A stretch of DNA of 64,000 bases from positions 93,788,756 through 93,852,755 of the forward strand of contig CM060731.1 in assembly GCA_030704615.1 (NCBI GenBank), read 5' to 3'. Position numbers and translations under genes: made by a program. Shown piece by piece: positions 22,209-32,373 of this stretch (the stretch's first letter is position 1; each line of letters starts with the position of its first letter). The notes under the pieces are model-generated. The model was not told the DNA's origin. It saw only the letters and a list, made by a program, of their open reading frames with translations, and ran no database searches. The stretch comes from Takakia lepidozioides (taxonomy: Eukaryota > Streptophyta > Takakiopsida > Takakiales > Takakiaceae).

Positions 22209-24680
22209 TTGCCCAGGAAGCACAGCACCTCCATTCAGGAGGAGGTGAAGTTGAGACTTGGTGCCAAACCGAAACAGATACCGTTGCAGGCTGCCCATAA
22301 GATGACATTGGGCAGCATAATGTCGGAAGATGGCTCTGACATAGTTCCTCTCGATGCATATGAAATGAACGCATTGCTAGAATCGGTGTCCCACATCTGT
22401 TCCCCGCATCTGAGCAATCACATTGTCTCCTGCAAACAGAAAATTGGGCGAGGCTCGGATTTGTAGTCCATTCTTGAGGTCAAGCGAGGATGTGGATATG
22501 ACTTCATTCATGGAAGTCGGTTTCTAGGACAATGGAGTGAGGTAGACCGTTGTTTCATATTCAAAATATCAACGTGTGGTCCAGGCAATGGCAAAGTGAT
22601 GAATCATGTTCGACCATATCAAACGTATTACAAATCACGAGTGGGTGACAATGGGTGCACATGTCTACGACCCCCACTGCAGAATGCTAATGACCTTTGC
22701 TATTTGTGAGATGAAAGGGGAGGACACACAATCGGAGATGCACCTTTTCAAGGAATAAGCGAACAAATGGCCAGGGCGGGATTGCCCCCGCCGAATTTCC
22801 GTGGTTTCATGGCGGACAACGCAAAAGCAAACTGGGCTGCAGTCCGTAGGGTGTACGGGGAAAACCTGAATGTTCCAATGGAAGGAAATGAGAGATCTTG
22901 TGGGTTCCATTTTCTACATAGCTTCTCGTAGTACACAACCAAACTCGTGGCGCTAGCTTTCAGAGAGGACCACCGTTCCATGTGTCTTGCATGGAAGAAT
23001 GCTCCCACTTTGGATGATGCAGACATCGAGTTTACATGTATACGGGCTTGGTGGACAACTTCACGTGCTGTAAAGATAGAAGATGAGGGAGCAATGGGTC
23101 AGTGGGCTTGTTTGGTGGCAATATCGTTTTGGACAATTTGGTGAGTATATGCGGCATGTGAGTTGAAAGGTTTCACGTCCCCAACAACATTATGGTTGTC
23201 ACTCCTTTGTAATTTGCTTCTAACCTGAGAATGTGCATCTGCAAGACATGTGTCTGGACTCCGACACCGACATGCCGACAACAAACATGGCCGAATCAGT
23301 GCATTCTTCATGCGTGCCTCCGCTGCGGTACATTTGGTGGACATCCTCACTGCCACAATGGAGGACATTGTGAGGTCAATCATGCAGCAATCTAGGTACA
23401 ACGTGTTTTTGAAAGAGAAATAGTGGGGTGCGGAGTGCCTCCACATCCAAGAATCCTCGTAAGTGGGCAACGGCCTTGTAAGAGAACCTTCGTGACACGT
23501 CATTGCTTCGAAGAGGTTTGCACCTGGAAGGAAATGTTCGCACCCGTCCAGTGAGACGACAAATTGACGACCAACCTGGCGGAGAAGAGAATTCCGGGTG
23601 AGCTGACAAGAATATTCGCATGCTCCCTCGAGGTACCGTAATGTTGCCGGAGGACATCTCGTCCGACACCGCAAGCCCTGCACGTTCAAGATCGCCATCT
23701 CCTTTGAGCACAAGGCACGTGCCCGAGGAACATTCCGAGCCATCTGCAATACAACATACCCATTGTCGAGACAAGAGTGTCGGAGTCACAGTGGAGAATT
23801 GCCAAGAGAGAAGACTCCGGCCAAAGCCAGCGTAAGTAAGAGCCACTTCACCTCACGGCTACTGCCCCATTTTCGGGGGTGGGCACAACGCCTGCATTTC
23901 AAGGGAAGTGATGCGCCATCCGGGTGGATACCAAACAACGCTGCGGTGAGATGATTAGGAGGAACCCACACAGTGTTGTACCTGCACCTTGTTTCAACGG
24001 CATATTTCTGACCGCCAGATTTGCTACAGCCGCAACGCAAGTGTTTTGGTTCTGTAGGCACGATATAATGACGTGTATTTGGCAAGCCCAAGTACGGGAT
24101 TCCGGGAATGCCGGAGCCTCCTGTCGTCTGGCCTGTTGCACCGGGTTGCAACCTCTTTTAGAATGAGGCGGATGCTCTTGCTGCAGTGGGGTTTTGAATG
24201 GTGCAACGCACAGACGTCTCGGCCCACCCATTTCCAGTTCCTCAGACCCAACAACCATTGCAGACTGCGAGGTCCAGGAGAGACGGAGTGGACAATTCTG
24301 CACATCCTAGCACGCGATTCGAAAAAGTGAAGAGACGACGCCCTCCCACCAAGACAAATGAGACGCAGATTGCCAATGCTCTTGGGATAAACTGTACTAT
24401 TCAAAGCTCCCGGGACATACCCGCACCTGGCCTTGGGCGTGTTTATCGGATGGCAACGGCCAGCTCAGCTGCTTGCGATGACGTATACACCATTACAATC
24501 TCCTCTCAGCCGACCTACAATTGTGCGGATTTTTTGTTGATGGAATCAAAGAAGCCTGACACGTATTATCCGTGCAAGCATTTGTATTACGTTTATCTGA
24601 AGAGGCTAAAGTGTAACTTGACTATTGATGACTACATTCATGCACCAACGTTGAGCCGGAACGAGTTGCACAACTACCAA
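22209..24680 (+). pseudogene. MULE-type transposase with C-terminal SWIM finger, decayed
   Basis: Parts of a Mutator-like transposase are spread over several frames. Near 22797 is FRGFMADNAKANWAAV, matching the D-containing strand of the MULE DDE core. It is followed by NVPMEGNERSCGFHF and a C-terminal helix with CIRAWW (about 23040). A donor-like GTGAGT lies at 23141, and the next segment has SAFFMRASAAVHLVDIL (about 23295). The C-terminal exon (24374-24680) has PAPGLGRVYRM and YPCKHLYYVYL, the CxH half of a SWIM zinc finger; the first pair is reduced to a single Cys. The homologous fragment at 32047 has an intact CTC...CKH. Several stops make this copy inactive. The palindrome array to its left may be its subterminal DNA. 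Confidence 0.65.
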
Positions 24681-25600
24681 AACACACCCCTCCCCTTCCT
24701 AGGACCAGACAAGCCATACACTTACTTAGGCATACAACTCGTTCCCTCCCTTACTTGGCATATCCAAAAGAATCTACATCATCCAAACTCACTACCAAAA
24801 GTATTGCTCTACTCAAATCCCCAATTGTCATTCGACCAAAACTATCAATCATTCAATTAGTACTACAAACACAAATTCAATACTCGTTCCACGCCGCACC
24901 CTTCTCCTTATCAGACATCAAAAAACTTGATAAAAGTATTATCCAGCTAACAAAACGTGTATGTGGTCTACCAACTAGCACCCCCAATGCCCTCACACAA
25001 CTACCTACGGACCACTACGACATTGGTTTGCGCCCATTAATCATCTCATATGCTCGCACATTGGGCACCCAATTCAAAGAAGCACTCAACGATCCTGGGC
25101 GTCTATGTATCATTTATCAGGGACTTCTCAAATACCTTGCATCTAAATACAATGTCCTATACTCATTATCATCCCTGCACCCACAAGCCTGCCTACACTC
25201 CCCCACTGCACGCACACTACTTATCCTGCGCCAAATGAAAATTAGCATACAAACTGATTTGCCTGACTATCCTAACACCTCATCACCCTTAGAACGCGCA
25301 TGGCTTACAAGCCCTTCTCTACCACAATTTGACATTTCTTATCCCAAACAAAAGGTCCCCATCCTCATATATTTCAAAGAACGACACATCACCACCCTCA
25401 CCCAACTTACTACCACCACTGGCCATAGACTTTTAAAACCTAGCGAATTCACTCTTAAATTCTCCCGAGCCATGACCAAAACCAATCGCTACCTACATCA
25501 TCTTCCTACCCTCTTCTGCCATCCCTCAACCGCCTACACTCTACAATGTGACCTCCCATGCCTCTATTATCCACATACGGCTCAAGACCTGCTCCCCTAG
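24681..25600 (+). mobile_element. LINE (non-LTR retrotransposon), 5'-truncated C-terminal part
   Basis: The frames encode YTYLGIQLVPSLTWHIQK, the motif downstream of the YADD box in LINE reverse transcriptases, then a long segment with CGLPTSTPNAL. The same YTYxGIQ motif occurs in the LINE at 41800 (near 42465), so both belong to one family. The join to the SWIM exon at about 24680 is abrupt, as in 5' truncation on insertion. There is one frameshift near 24780. No poly(A) tail is evident at about 25600. Confidence 0.75.
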
Positions 25601-25605
25601 TACCG

Positions 25606-26874
25606 TTCTATCCCTACTACCTCCAAGGGCAGGTCTCGAGCAGGAACAATTACATGATGCTCACAAACAGCAGCTCTACCAAATGCAAGTTCAGCATGAG
25701 GGAAATTTGCAAGTAGAGAAACTGCTTAATGCTGGATTGATAGCAGCCAATCAGACACTTGCCATGCAATTTGCCACCCTAACAGCTAAACTGGAACTGG
25801 CTGATGAGGAAATAAAGAAGACAACTGAGAGGTGTGCATGGGCAGAGTGTCGCGCACCTCACTTTGGTAAGCTCCCCTTTAAGTCATAGTTACTCGCTTT
25901 GATGCGCGCGCCTAACTCCCAACCTGTCCGCCGGGCCAACTCGAAGCTTCGTCTGCTCATCGGGACATAACGGTCCCCCTTTACTCTTCCAAAAGACCCT
26001 CCACCAATTTGGGCCTAGTGGAAATTCCCTTTGGTAGATGGCAGTCCGGAATAGCTCCCCACTCCTTGGTCGCTTTCCGGCTCGCTCGCTTACTCACTAG
26101 TTTTTGGTCACCAACGGGCTTGCACCGTTCTCAGGGTTACTACTCCCTATATATACTTCTGTGACTGTCCGCGGGGGTTTCACAAACAACCATGCCATTT
26201 CATGGCAAACCACCACGAAGACCCTCGACTCCCGGTGATGAGTCGTGGTGAGTCTTGGCCCACCCACCACGGCCCCATTGGACCGTGATGAGTCCCAAGA
26301 CTCCCCACAACTCCCACCACAAGGTCTCCGCCCCATGGTAAGTCCTATGTCACCCCCACTAAGTCCCGCTAAGCTACCACCACCCCTTGTGGAGCCACCC
26401 CCACCGCAACCCGGTGTTCGGGGCTCCACCTAGTGAGCACCTCCGCCTCTTTGAGTGCTTTGGGCACTCAAGGGTGCTTCAGCCCCCCGTACCTATCGCT
26501 GCCACTGCCCCCACCACAGGGGCAGCCCCTCCTTGCGTCCTGACCCCCTGCCCTCAAGGCAAAGGGCCGCGATACAGAGACAGCACAAGGACAAAGAAGA
26601 CTCATTGCTGACATGAAAAATACTCTTTGCCGCAATGAGGATACCATCCAGCAGTTGAAGCGCCTCATGAGGAAAAGGACCAGCAACTTTTAGAGTCGCA
26701 GCAAAAGGTCACAGTGAGGGATAACGAACTTTTTGCAAGTGAAAGGGCATGGAGGGAAGCCAATAACATGTCAGCTGCCTATGCAGCTCTGGTAGATCCT
26801 CACATAAAGAGAATGGAGAGTTTACAAGTCCACAATCAGACTAAAAAACTAGAAGTTTGGGTAAGATAAAGTGG
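25606..26874 (+). pseudogene. Second G2-type coiled-coil region, split by a solo LTR
   Basis: Before the LTR: EQLHDAHKQQLYQMQ and ATLTAKLELADEEIKK. After it: LIADMKNTLCRNEDTIQQ and, in another frame, WREANNM and PHIKRMESLQ. These align in order with 8985-9456 (EHLHEAHKQQLYQMQ, LIVDMKNTICRNEDT, WKEANNL, PHAKRMETLQ). It is a diverged copy of the G2 extension and shows that the coiled coil belongs to the element. The copy is broken by the insertion and by a frameshift near 26670. Confidence 0.8.
25848..26574 (-). mobile_element. Solo chromovirus LTR with 5-bp target duplication
   Basis: A complete LTR on the minus strand, starting TGTCGCGCACC and ending GCCGCGATA (one change from ACA). It is flanked by CAGAG at 25843-25847 and CAGAG at 26575-26579. 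A single LTR with an intact target duplication is the product of LTR-LTR recombination. A reversed TATATATA box lies near 26150. Confidence 0.95.
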
Positions 26875-26889
26875 GAAGGATAGAACACT

Positions 26890-28315
26890 TAGAGCTCCTT
26901 GGACATCGAGTGTTCACGAGTGGTTTCCCCTGTATCTAGTCCCCCTTCTACACCACCGGCCAGGTCAAGGAGCCCTTCGCCGTCGTTAGTGTCAGTCATG
27001 GCACATATCCCAGGACCTCCTGAGGTACCTATTGTGGTTCCAGCAGGCCTGCCCCTGCTAACGTTACCTAGGCATTTGCCTTGGTTATCCGGGAAGCGCA
27101 TGAAAACCCAGAATATCATGTGAAAAGCTTTATTCAGTGTTGTTATTCTAACCAAGCACTAAACGATGCCTATTGGTTGATATGGTTTCCCACAACCATG
27201 AGGGGTAGGGCATCTACTTGGTATTGGCAACAGGCGCCACGAATATTTGTTACCTGGTAGTAAATCCGCGATGCCTTCTTGGATCATTTCCGGGCAGTCC
27301 ACCAGTTCACCATTGTCTTGATGACATTGGCAAGGATCCGCCAAGGCCCCACAGAAGAGGTGGCGGACTTCAAAATGCAATTTCGGGAGTTAATGCGACT
27401 CCAAAACCCTTTAAGGTACTGAAGGATTGTTTTCTGAGTGGATTACGAGAGGCCACTCACTTTCATGTTTTGCAGCAAAGACCTGCAACACTGGTAGATG
27501 CCATACAAGCTGGCAAGCAGTTTGACAACATGCATCGCCAGGTACAACGGGCAAAGATGCCCGACTTTGCGCTTCCGTCATACATTACAATCGAGCCCAC
27601 GCAGGAATGCCATTAGCGGTGATTCAACCCGCTTTACACTATACGCCGTCATATGTAGGAGGAGCAAGGCCATACGCCCCGGCAACGTCCCCCACACCAG
27701 TAGTAGGACCGATCGTGCCACAGTATACGAATGCTGCCCCTACTAACTCGTATGCAGATACCATTGGGCAGTCTGATTCACGGGTGGGCCATTTGGAGGC
27801 ACAAGTCACCTCCCTCATCAAAACTATCAAAACAATGGGCGATCGCATGAGCTCCATCGGCCAGCAGATCACAAGCTACGTGGGGTATCGAGATGCGGCT
27901 CCAGTAGGAGAATCCGGCCCCAACCCAGCAAAGGTATGGTGCTCCAACTGCGACGGCCCCGGGCATGCTGCTCAACATTGTCCGTATCCCGTTCGGGAAA
28001 GGCAGGTAACCAAAACCCGACTTATCAGGATAGATCAAAATGACAATTCAATCAAAGGACGGGTTGTCAAAAATGTGGACACCCGCGCCATACCACCGTA
28101 GAATGTTGGAGTGTATAGTATTTTTACATTACGGCCAACGAGGTCACCCATTGGATAGATGTCCCCGTAGACAGGTGGATCGACCGGCCCCCGCCACCAT
28201 CCAACATGTAGAGAGGAATTTAGAAGGGCAACGAGCACCCTTCCTTGATCAGTATACGACTAAACCACCCAACCCTCTACCGCAACAGCATAGCATGTCG
28301 CAGATAGCACAGTGA
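26890..28315 (+). pseudogene. gag: Ty3/gypsy Gag with two zinc knuckles, decayed
   Basis: Across frames there is a Pro/Ser-rich start (about 26905-27060), then a capsid-like region: ENPEYHVKSFI, WFPTTMRGRASTWYW, IRDAFLDHF, ADFKMQFRELMRLQNP, and VLKDCFLSGL...QQRPATLVDAI. This is the retrotransposon gag layout. A short coiled coil (about 27780) precedes a CCHC knuckle, CSNCDGPGHAAQHC (about 27940). A second, weakened one (HYGQRGHPLDRC) lies near 28130. Two in-frame stops near 27255 and several frame changes break it. It may be the gag missing from G2, but the link is not proven here. No pol follows; M-family sequence begins by 28451. Confidence 0.7.
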
Positions 28316-28450
28316 CCTAAGCCAGATCAGGCAGGTGAGGGTTTGGATGAAAGTAGGGCTCCCGCTGGTTTTCTATTTCTTTGGGGTTGCTGCACTCCCC
28401 TGTTTCCGTGTCCTTTTCTTTGCCCATTTTTTCTTCTCATTCAACTTCTC

Positions 28451-28767
28451 CTAAATACCTGCCTGAGCAAGCTCTGCCACTTTCCTGGACTTGCAAGCAA
28501 GCGCTTTCGCCTCCTTTGGACCCAGCGGAGGCAGCGGAGCGCGATTTTGGCGGGCCTCAACATCCAACTTCAATTGAAACTCCGACCCGTCGAGCGAGCC
28601 GGGCGGAAGGTCCACATACCAAGGGCAGTCGCACAAATGCTCCAGATGCTACTCCTTCACCATAACGTCAGTGTACATGGAGTCAGCGCCGGGGTTCCGC
28701 CATGCGAGGAAGAAGGGCGGCTCGAAGGCGAGATGACCTTTCTCCAACAGGGAGAACTTGCAGTACC
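28451..28767 (-). pseudogene. M-family N-terminal exon fragment
   Basis: The minus strand starts after an acceptor-like gaatgcag near 28767. It encodes LLEKGHLAFEPPFFLAW, RNPGADSMYTDV, a stop in place of Trp (KE-stop-HLEHL), CPWYVDLPPGS and KEAKALACKSRK. It is closely similar to 200-497 and, more distantly, to the M5 exon. No downstream M exon is attached. Confidence 0.6.
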
Positions 28768-28807
28768 TGCATTCAAGAAACCCACAGAGAATCAGGTCCC
28801 GGGAATG

Positions 28808-29765
28808 AGGTTACTGTTTCGGCCCGAAACTGTAAAAATGACGCCGAATTTCCATGCGAGGGGGGGCCACTGTTCTCGGGACAGCCATTTCTGGCCCCTG
28901 ATACTGGAAATCCGGTGCCATTTTTCCAGCTTGGGGGCCAAAATGGCCAATCCCTTGAGCGGCTAGCTCGGAAACTGGAAAAACGGCGCCGAATATCCAG
29001 TGCAGCGGCCCATAAATGGCTAAGTCCTTGAAGTTGGAAGCCACACTTGGAAAGCATGCTCCACACACGCGCGCCACTTGCTTGGTCAACCACTTGCTTC
29101 ACCAAGAGCAATCCAAGAACTCATAGAACTAGCAAAAGCACTCCCTTCTAGCTCCTTAGCTTGCTTGTTTGTCAACCAAATGAAACCTCACTTGGCTTCA
29201 TCTCACCATGGATAGAACAACCACTTCTTAGCTTCTCTTGAGCTACTCAATGCTCCTCAAGCTATCTTTGTTGTCCTCCTTCTATGGTATTTCCAACCCA
29301 AGCATGTGCCGCTCTTTGGCTTCTCTTTCACACCACATGTGAACAACTGACACCGAAACTGGAAATTCGGCGCCATTTTTCCAGGTTGGGGGCCAGCCCC
29401 TTCTGGGACACAGCCATTTTTGGACCCAACTTGGAAAAATGGCGCTGAATTTTCAGTTCCGGGGCCAAGAAATGGCTAAGTCCCCAGGGTGGATGGCACC
29501 GAAACTGGAAATTCGGCGCCATTTTTCCCGTATCGGGGCCAGCCCCTCATTGGACTTAGCCATTACGGGCCCCAAGCTGGGAAAATGGCGCCGAATCTCC
29601 AGTTTCGGGGCCTACAAATGGCTAAGTCCCTGGGGTGGCTTCCACCGAGCCTGGAAATTCGGCGCCATTTTTCCAGTCTCGGGGGCAGCCACCCACGGGA
29701 CTTAGCCATTTTGGGCCCAACCTGGAAACATGGCGCCGGAGTCTTCTGGTGCCATTCCTACTGGG
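28808..29765. repeat. Array 2 of GGCGCC palindromes, units alternating in orientation, about 73 bp apart
   Basis: About nine units have the centre CGGCGCC, flanked by CTGGAAATT and TTTTTCCAG. Successive units alternate orientation: those at 29356, 29503 and 29651 read CTGGAAATTCGGCGCC, while 29428, 29577 and 29721 read (a)AATGGCGCCG. The spacers alternate too (GGACTTAGCCATT against AATGGCTAAGTCC). An unrelated stretch of about 330 bp interrupts the array at 29020-29350. Confidence 0.8.
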
Positions 29766-29849
29766 ACAGCCAATTCTCCGCCCCAATCTGGCCGTTTGGC
29801 CTCAGATTCGTTTTTGGGCCTAGAACTGTTGGGACTACAATGGCCACAA

Positions 29850-30345
29850 ATCAAAGAAGAGCACCGGATATTTACCTGTACAGAAGGCGCATTGCCGCTT
29901 TGTCCGCGTTCGGCTGGTCGGTGAACTCGTGGCTCCTCCGGGCATGCGGTATCTCTCGATAGAACAGGTCGGTTTTGTATAGCAGAAAGTACCTCGTCAC
30001 ATAGTCACGGAGGCTCTCTGCTTCTTCAGCAATCTCCAGCTTGAACTGATGTGCTTGGGTGTCAAGCCGCTCTTACGCATTTGTCGTGACCTGTGGAGAG
30101 TCTCCATTAGACATCATTCTTCAAGAAATACAGGAAATCCACCCGATACAAGAGGAGAAGCGCCAAATGAAGCATGAAAAGTACCTGAAACCACCATGTC
30201 ATGCGGTTTATATTCCACATGTCGAATGTGGGGTCGGACAGTTTGTCGGGTTTTGGGAAGCTCCACATGTCCCGTGTACTTTGGGACCCATTCCAGATTT
30301 GGAGCCACCGGGTCTGTTCAACGAGCTTGCATATTAGTAAGCGCA
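29850..30345 (-). pseudogene. M4: divergent relative of the M N-terminal exons
   Basis: On the minus strand an exon-like block near 30330-30182 has SFPKPDKLSDPTFDMW and MTWWFQ, followed by a GTACTT donor. After an acceptor at about 30100 a second block has LDTQAHQFKLEIAEEAE, YVTRYFLLYKTDLFYRE and ADKAAMRLLYR, ending at GTAAATAT. The pair weakly parallels DSMYTADMVKEWHLEHL and EFQLKVDAEA of M5. The second block has one stop near its start. Membership in the family is tentative. Confidence 0.35.
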
Positions 30346-30474
30346 AGACACCATGAAAACGCATTGTTGCCACAAGAATATTTGGCTTAGAATGTCTAAC
30401 CTTCTCTGTTGCATCCACACAAGCTCTGGCTAGACAATGCAGCTTCTCCAGTGTCATCGGTTGTTCATGACTCA

Positions 30475-30496
30475 GTTCCCCAGTATGGTCGCCAAA
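30475..30496 (-). other. G2-type primer binding site
   Basis: Directly after the LTR end (reading minus) is TTTGGCGACCATACTGGGG. It has the spacing and TGGCG start of Tat/Athila primer binding sites, which are usually TGGCGCCGTTGCCGGGGA for tRNA-Asp. The bases after TGGCG differ from that tRNA, so the primer is unresolved. Confidence 0.55.
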
Positions 30497-31272
30497 TGTC
30501 GCGCGGCTTTTACTCACCCATCCCTTCGCTATTCGAGGCGGAAACTCCAAGATAGAAGAGTTGGAAATCTCTAAATACTTAGCCCGCGCAGAACAATCAG
30601 TCATGACCTATAGCTAGTGTATCATGGGGGTGTTTCCTATTTGTTTCCCTTTTGGCATTCATGTTAGCTAGCTTACCATTGATAATTAAGTATCAGTTTG
30701 CTTTATCAATCTATTGGATTCCATCAACTCATCCATTCATTCCACAGCTTCACTCAGATCTCTCTACACAGTGTGATTGTATCGTAAAAGTATCCGATTA
30801 TGATTTATCAGGTATCAGGCCGAAGCCATTGTGTCTCTAATCTGCTCTACTATATCACTATCGCTTTGCATATAACAAGCATCTACTAATCCTCTTTCCT
30901 TCACCGTGCTCCCCATCTTTGCTTCCGATCCTCCTCTCCGCTCCATCTCCTCTCATGCATGACCCAGAAGTCCTCCTCCCAATAATAATGATCCCCAAAA
31001 TTCCCTGCTTCTCCCTTTATCTTCCTACCCGTGGTGGCTCTAACCGTTTCCCTCACTAACCGTCGTCCGTGAACTAACATGTTCCATATGCAGGTGTTGT
31101 TCCCCGCAGTCATTCCCTGTCCTGCTCTCCGTTCCCTATGGTCGTGACAGCTGTGTCAAGCTGTGACTAGCTGTGTGAAACTGTGACGGGCTGTGACTGG
31201 CTGTGCGACTGTGACGGGCTGTGTCGGCTGTGTCGGCTGTGACGGTCTGTGTTGGCTATGTCGGCTGTGACG
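30497..31272 (-). mobile_element. G2 5' LTR, truncated, minus strand
   Basis: A reverse copy of 11150-12039. It begins (plus strand) TGTCGCGCGGC and contains TAGCTAGTGTATCATGGGGG. It ends within the CACAGCC repeat at about 31272, so the outer part of U3 is missing. A primer binding site to its left identifies it as a 5' LTR. The repeat-to-chromovirus junction is abrupt. Confidence 0.75.
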
Positions 31273-32046
31273 TAATCCCAAAGACGATCGCGTAATGAAC
31301 TCTAAGCTCTGATACCAAGTGTCGCGCACCTCACTTCGGTAAGCTCTCTCCTCAAGTCATAGTTACTCGCGTGATGCGCGCGCCTAACTCCCAACCTGGC
31401 CGCCGGGCCAACTTGGAGCTCCGGCTGCTCACCGGGGCATAACGGTCCCCCCTTTGATCTCCCAAAGAACCCTCCAACGATTTGGAACTAGCGGAAATCC
31501 CTTTGGTAGTTGGCAGTCCGGAACAGCTCCCCACTCTTTGGTCGCTTTCCGGCTCGCCCGCTTACTCACTAGTTTTTGGTCACCAACGGGCTTGCACCGT
31601 TCTCGGGGTTACTACTCCCTATATATACTTCTGTAGCTGTCCGCAGGGGTTTCACAAACAACCATGCCATTTTATGGCAAACCACCACGAACACCCTCGA
31701 CTCCCGGTGATGAGTCGCGGTGAGTCTTGGCCCACCCACCACGGCCCCTATGGACCGTGATGAGTCCCAAGACTCCCCACGACTCCCACCACGAGGTCTC
31801 CGCCCCAGGGGGAGTCCTATGCCACCCCCACTAAGTCTCGCTAAGCTACCACCACCCCTTGCGGAGCCACCCCCACCGCAACCCGGTGTGCGGGGCTCCA
31901 CCTAGTGAGCGCCTCCGCCTCCTTGAGTGCCTTGGGCACTCAAGGGTGCTTCAGCCCCCCCATACCTATCGCTGCCACTGCCCCCACCACAGGGGCAGCC
32001 CCTCTTGTGTCCCGACCCCCTGCCCTCAAGGCAAAGGGCCGCGACA
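31273..32046 (-). mobile_element. Chromovirus 5' LTR with 47 bp of internal sequence
   Basis: The LTR occupies 31320-32046 (TGTCGCGCACC to GCCGCGACA). To its left GCTCTGATACCA (31306-31317) is the complement of the initiator-Met primer binding site, so it is the 5' LTR of a minus-strand element. Only a short leader (31273-31305, with CCCAAAGACGATCGCG as in element C) remains before the reversed G2 LTR. No gag or pol follows. Confidence 0.85.
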
Positions 32047-32373
32047 ACACATGCAGAAGTCCCTACACCAGGATATGGGAGAGTGTATACAGTGGTTTCA
32101 AGCAACTCTAGTCTTCAAAATTCCTACCACGTAACAGTGGGAAATTATCCAGCCTGCACTTGTATGTACTTCACTTCCATGTTGTCCATGGCTCTTGGCA
32201 AGAAAGGCAAATATGTCCCCTGCAAACACCTTTATTACATTTTCTTGAGAAGGATGTTCTGTGACTTCAAGAGGGACTACTACATAGATCAACCAACCTT
32301 GAGCTTCAACGAGGTGCGCATGCTTCTTCAGCGAGATGTTGATGGCACGCGTACTATTCCATTTGCAATTTGA
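32047..32373 (+). pseudogene. MULE C-terminal SWIM zinc finger fragment
   Basis: A frame just after the LTR has VPTPGYGRVYTVV, then PACTCMYF and KYVPCKHLYYIFLRR. This is a complete CxC...CxH SWIM zinc finger as at the C-terminus of MULE/FAR1-type transposases. It aligns with 24420-24680, including the tail pattern DYYIDQPTLSFNEV against DDYIHAPTLSRNEL. It is truncated at the left by the chromovirus LTR. Confidence 0.7.
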
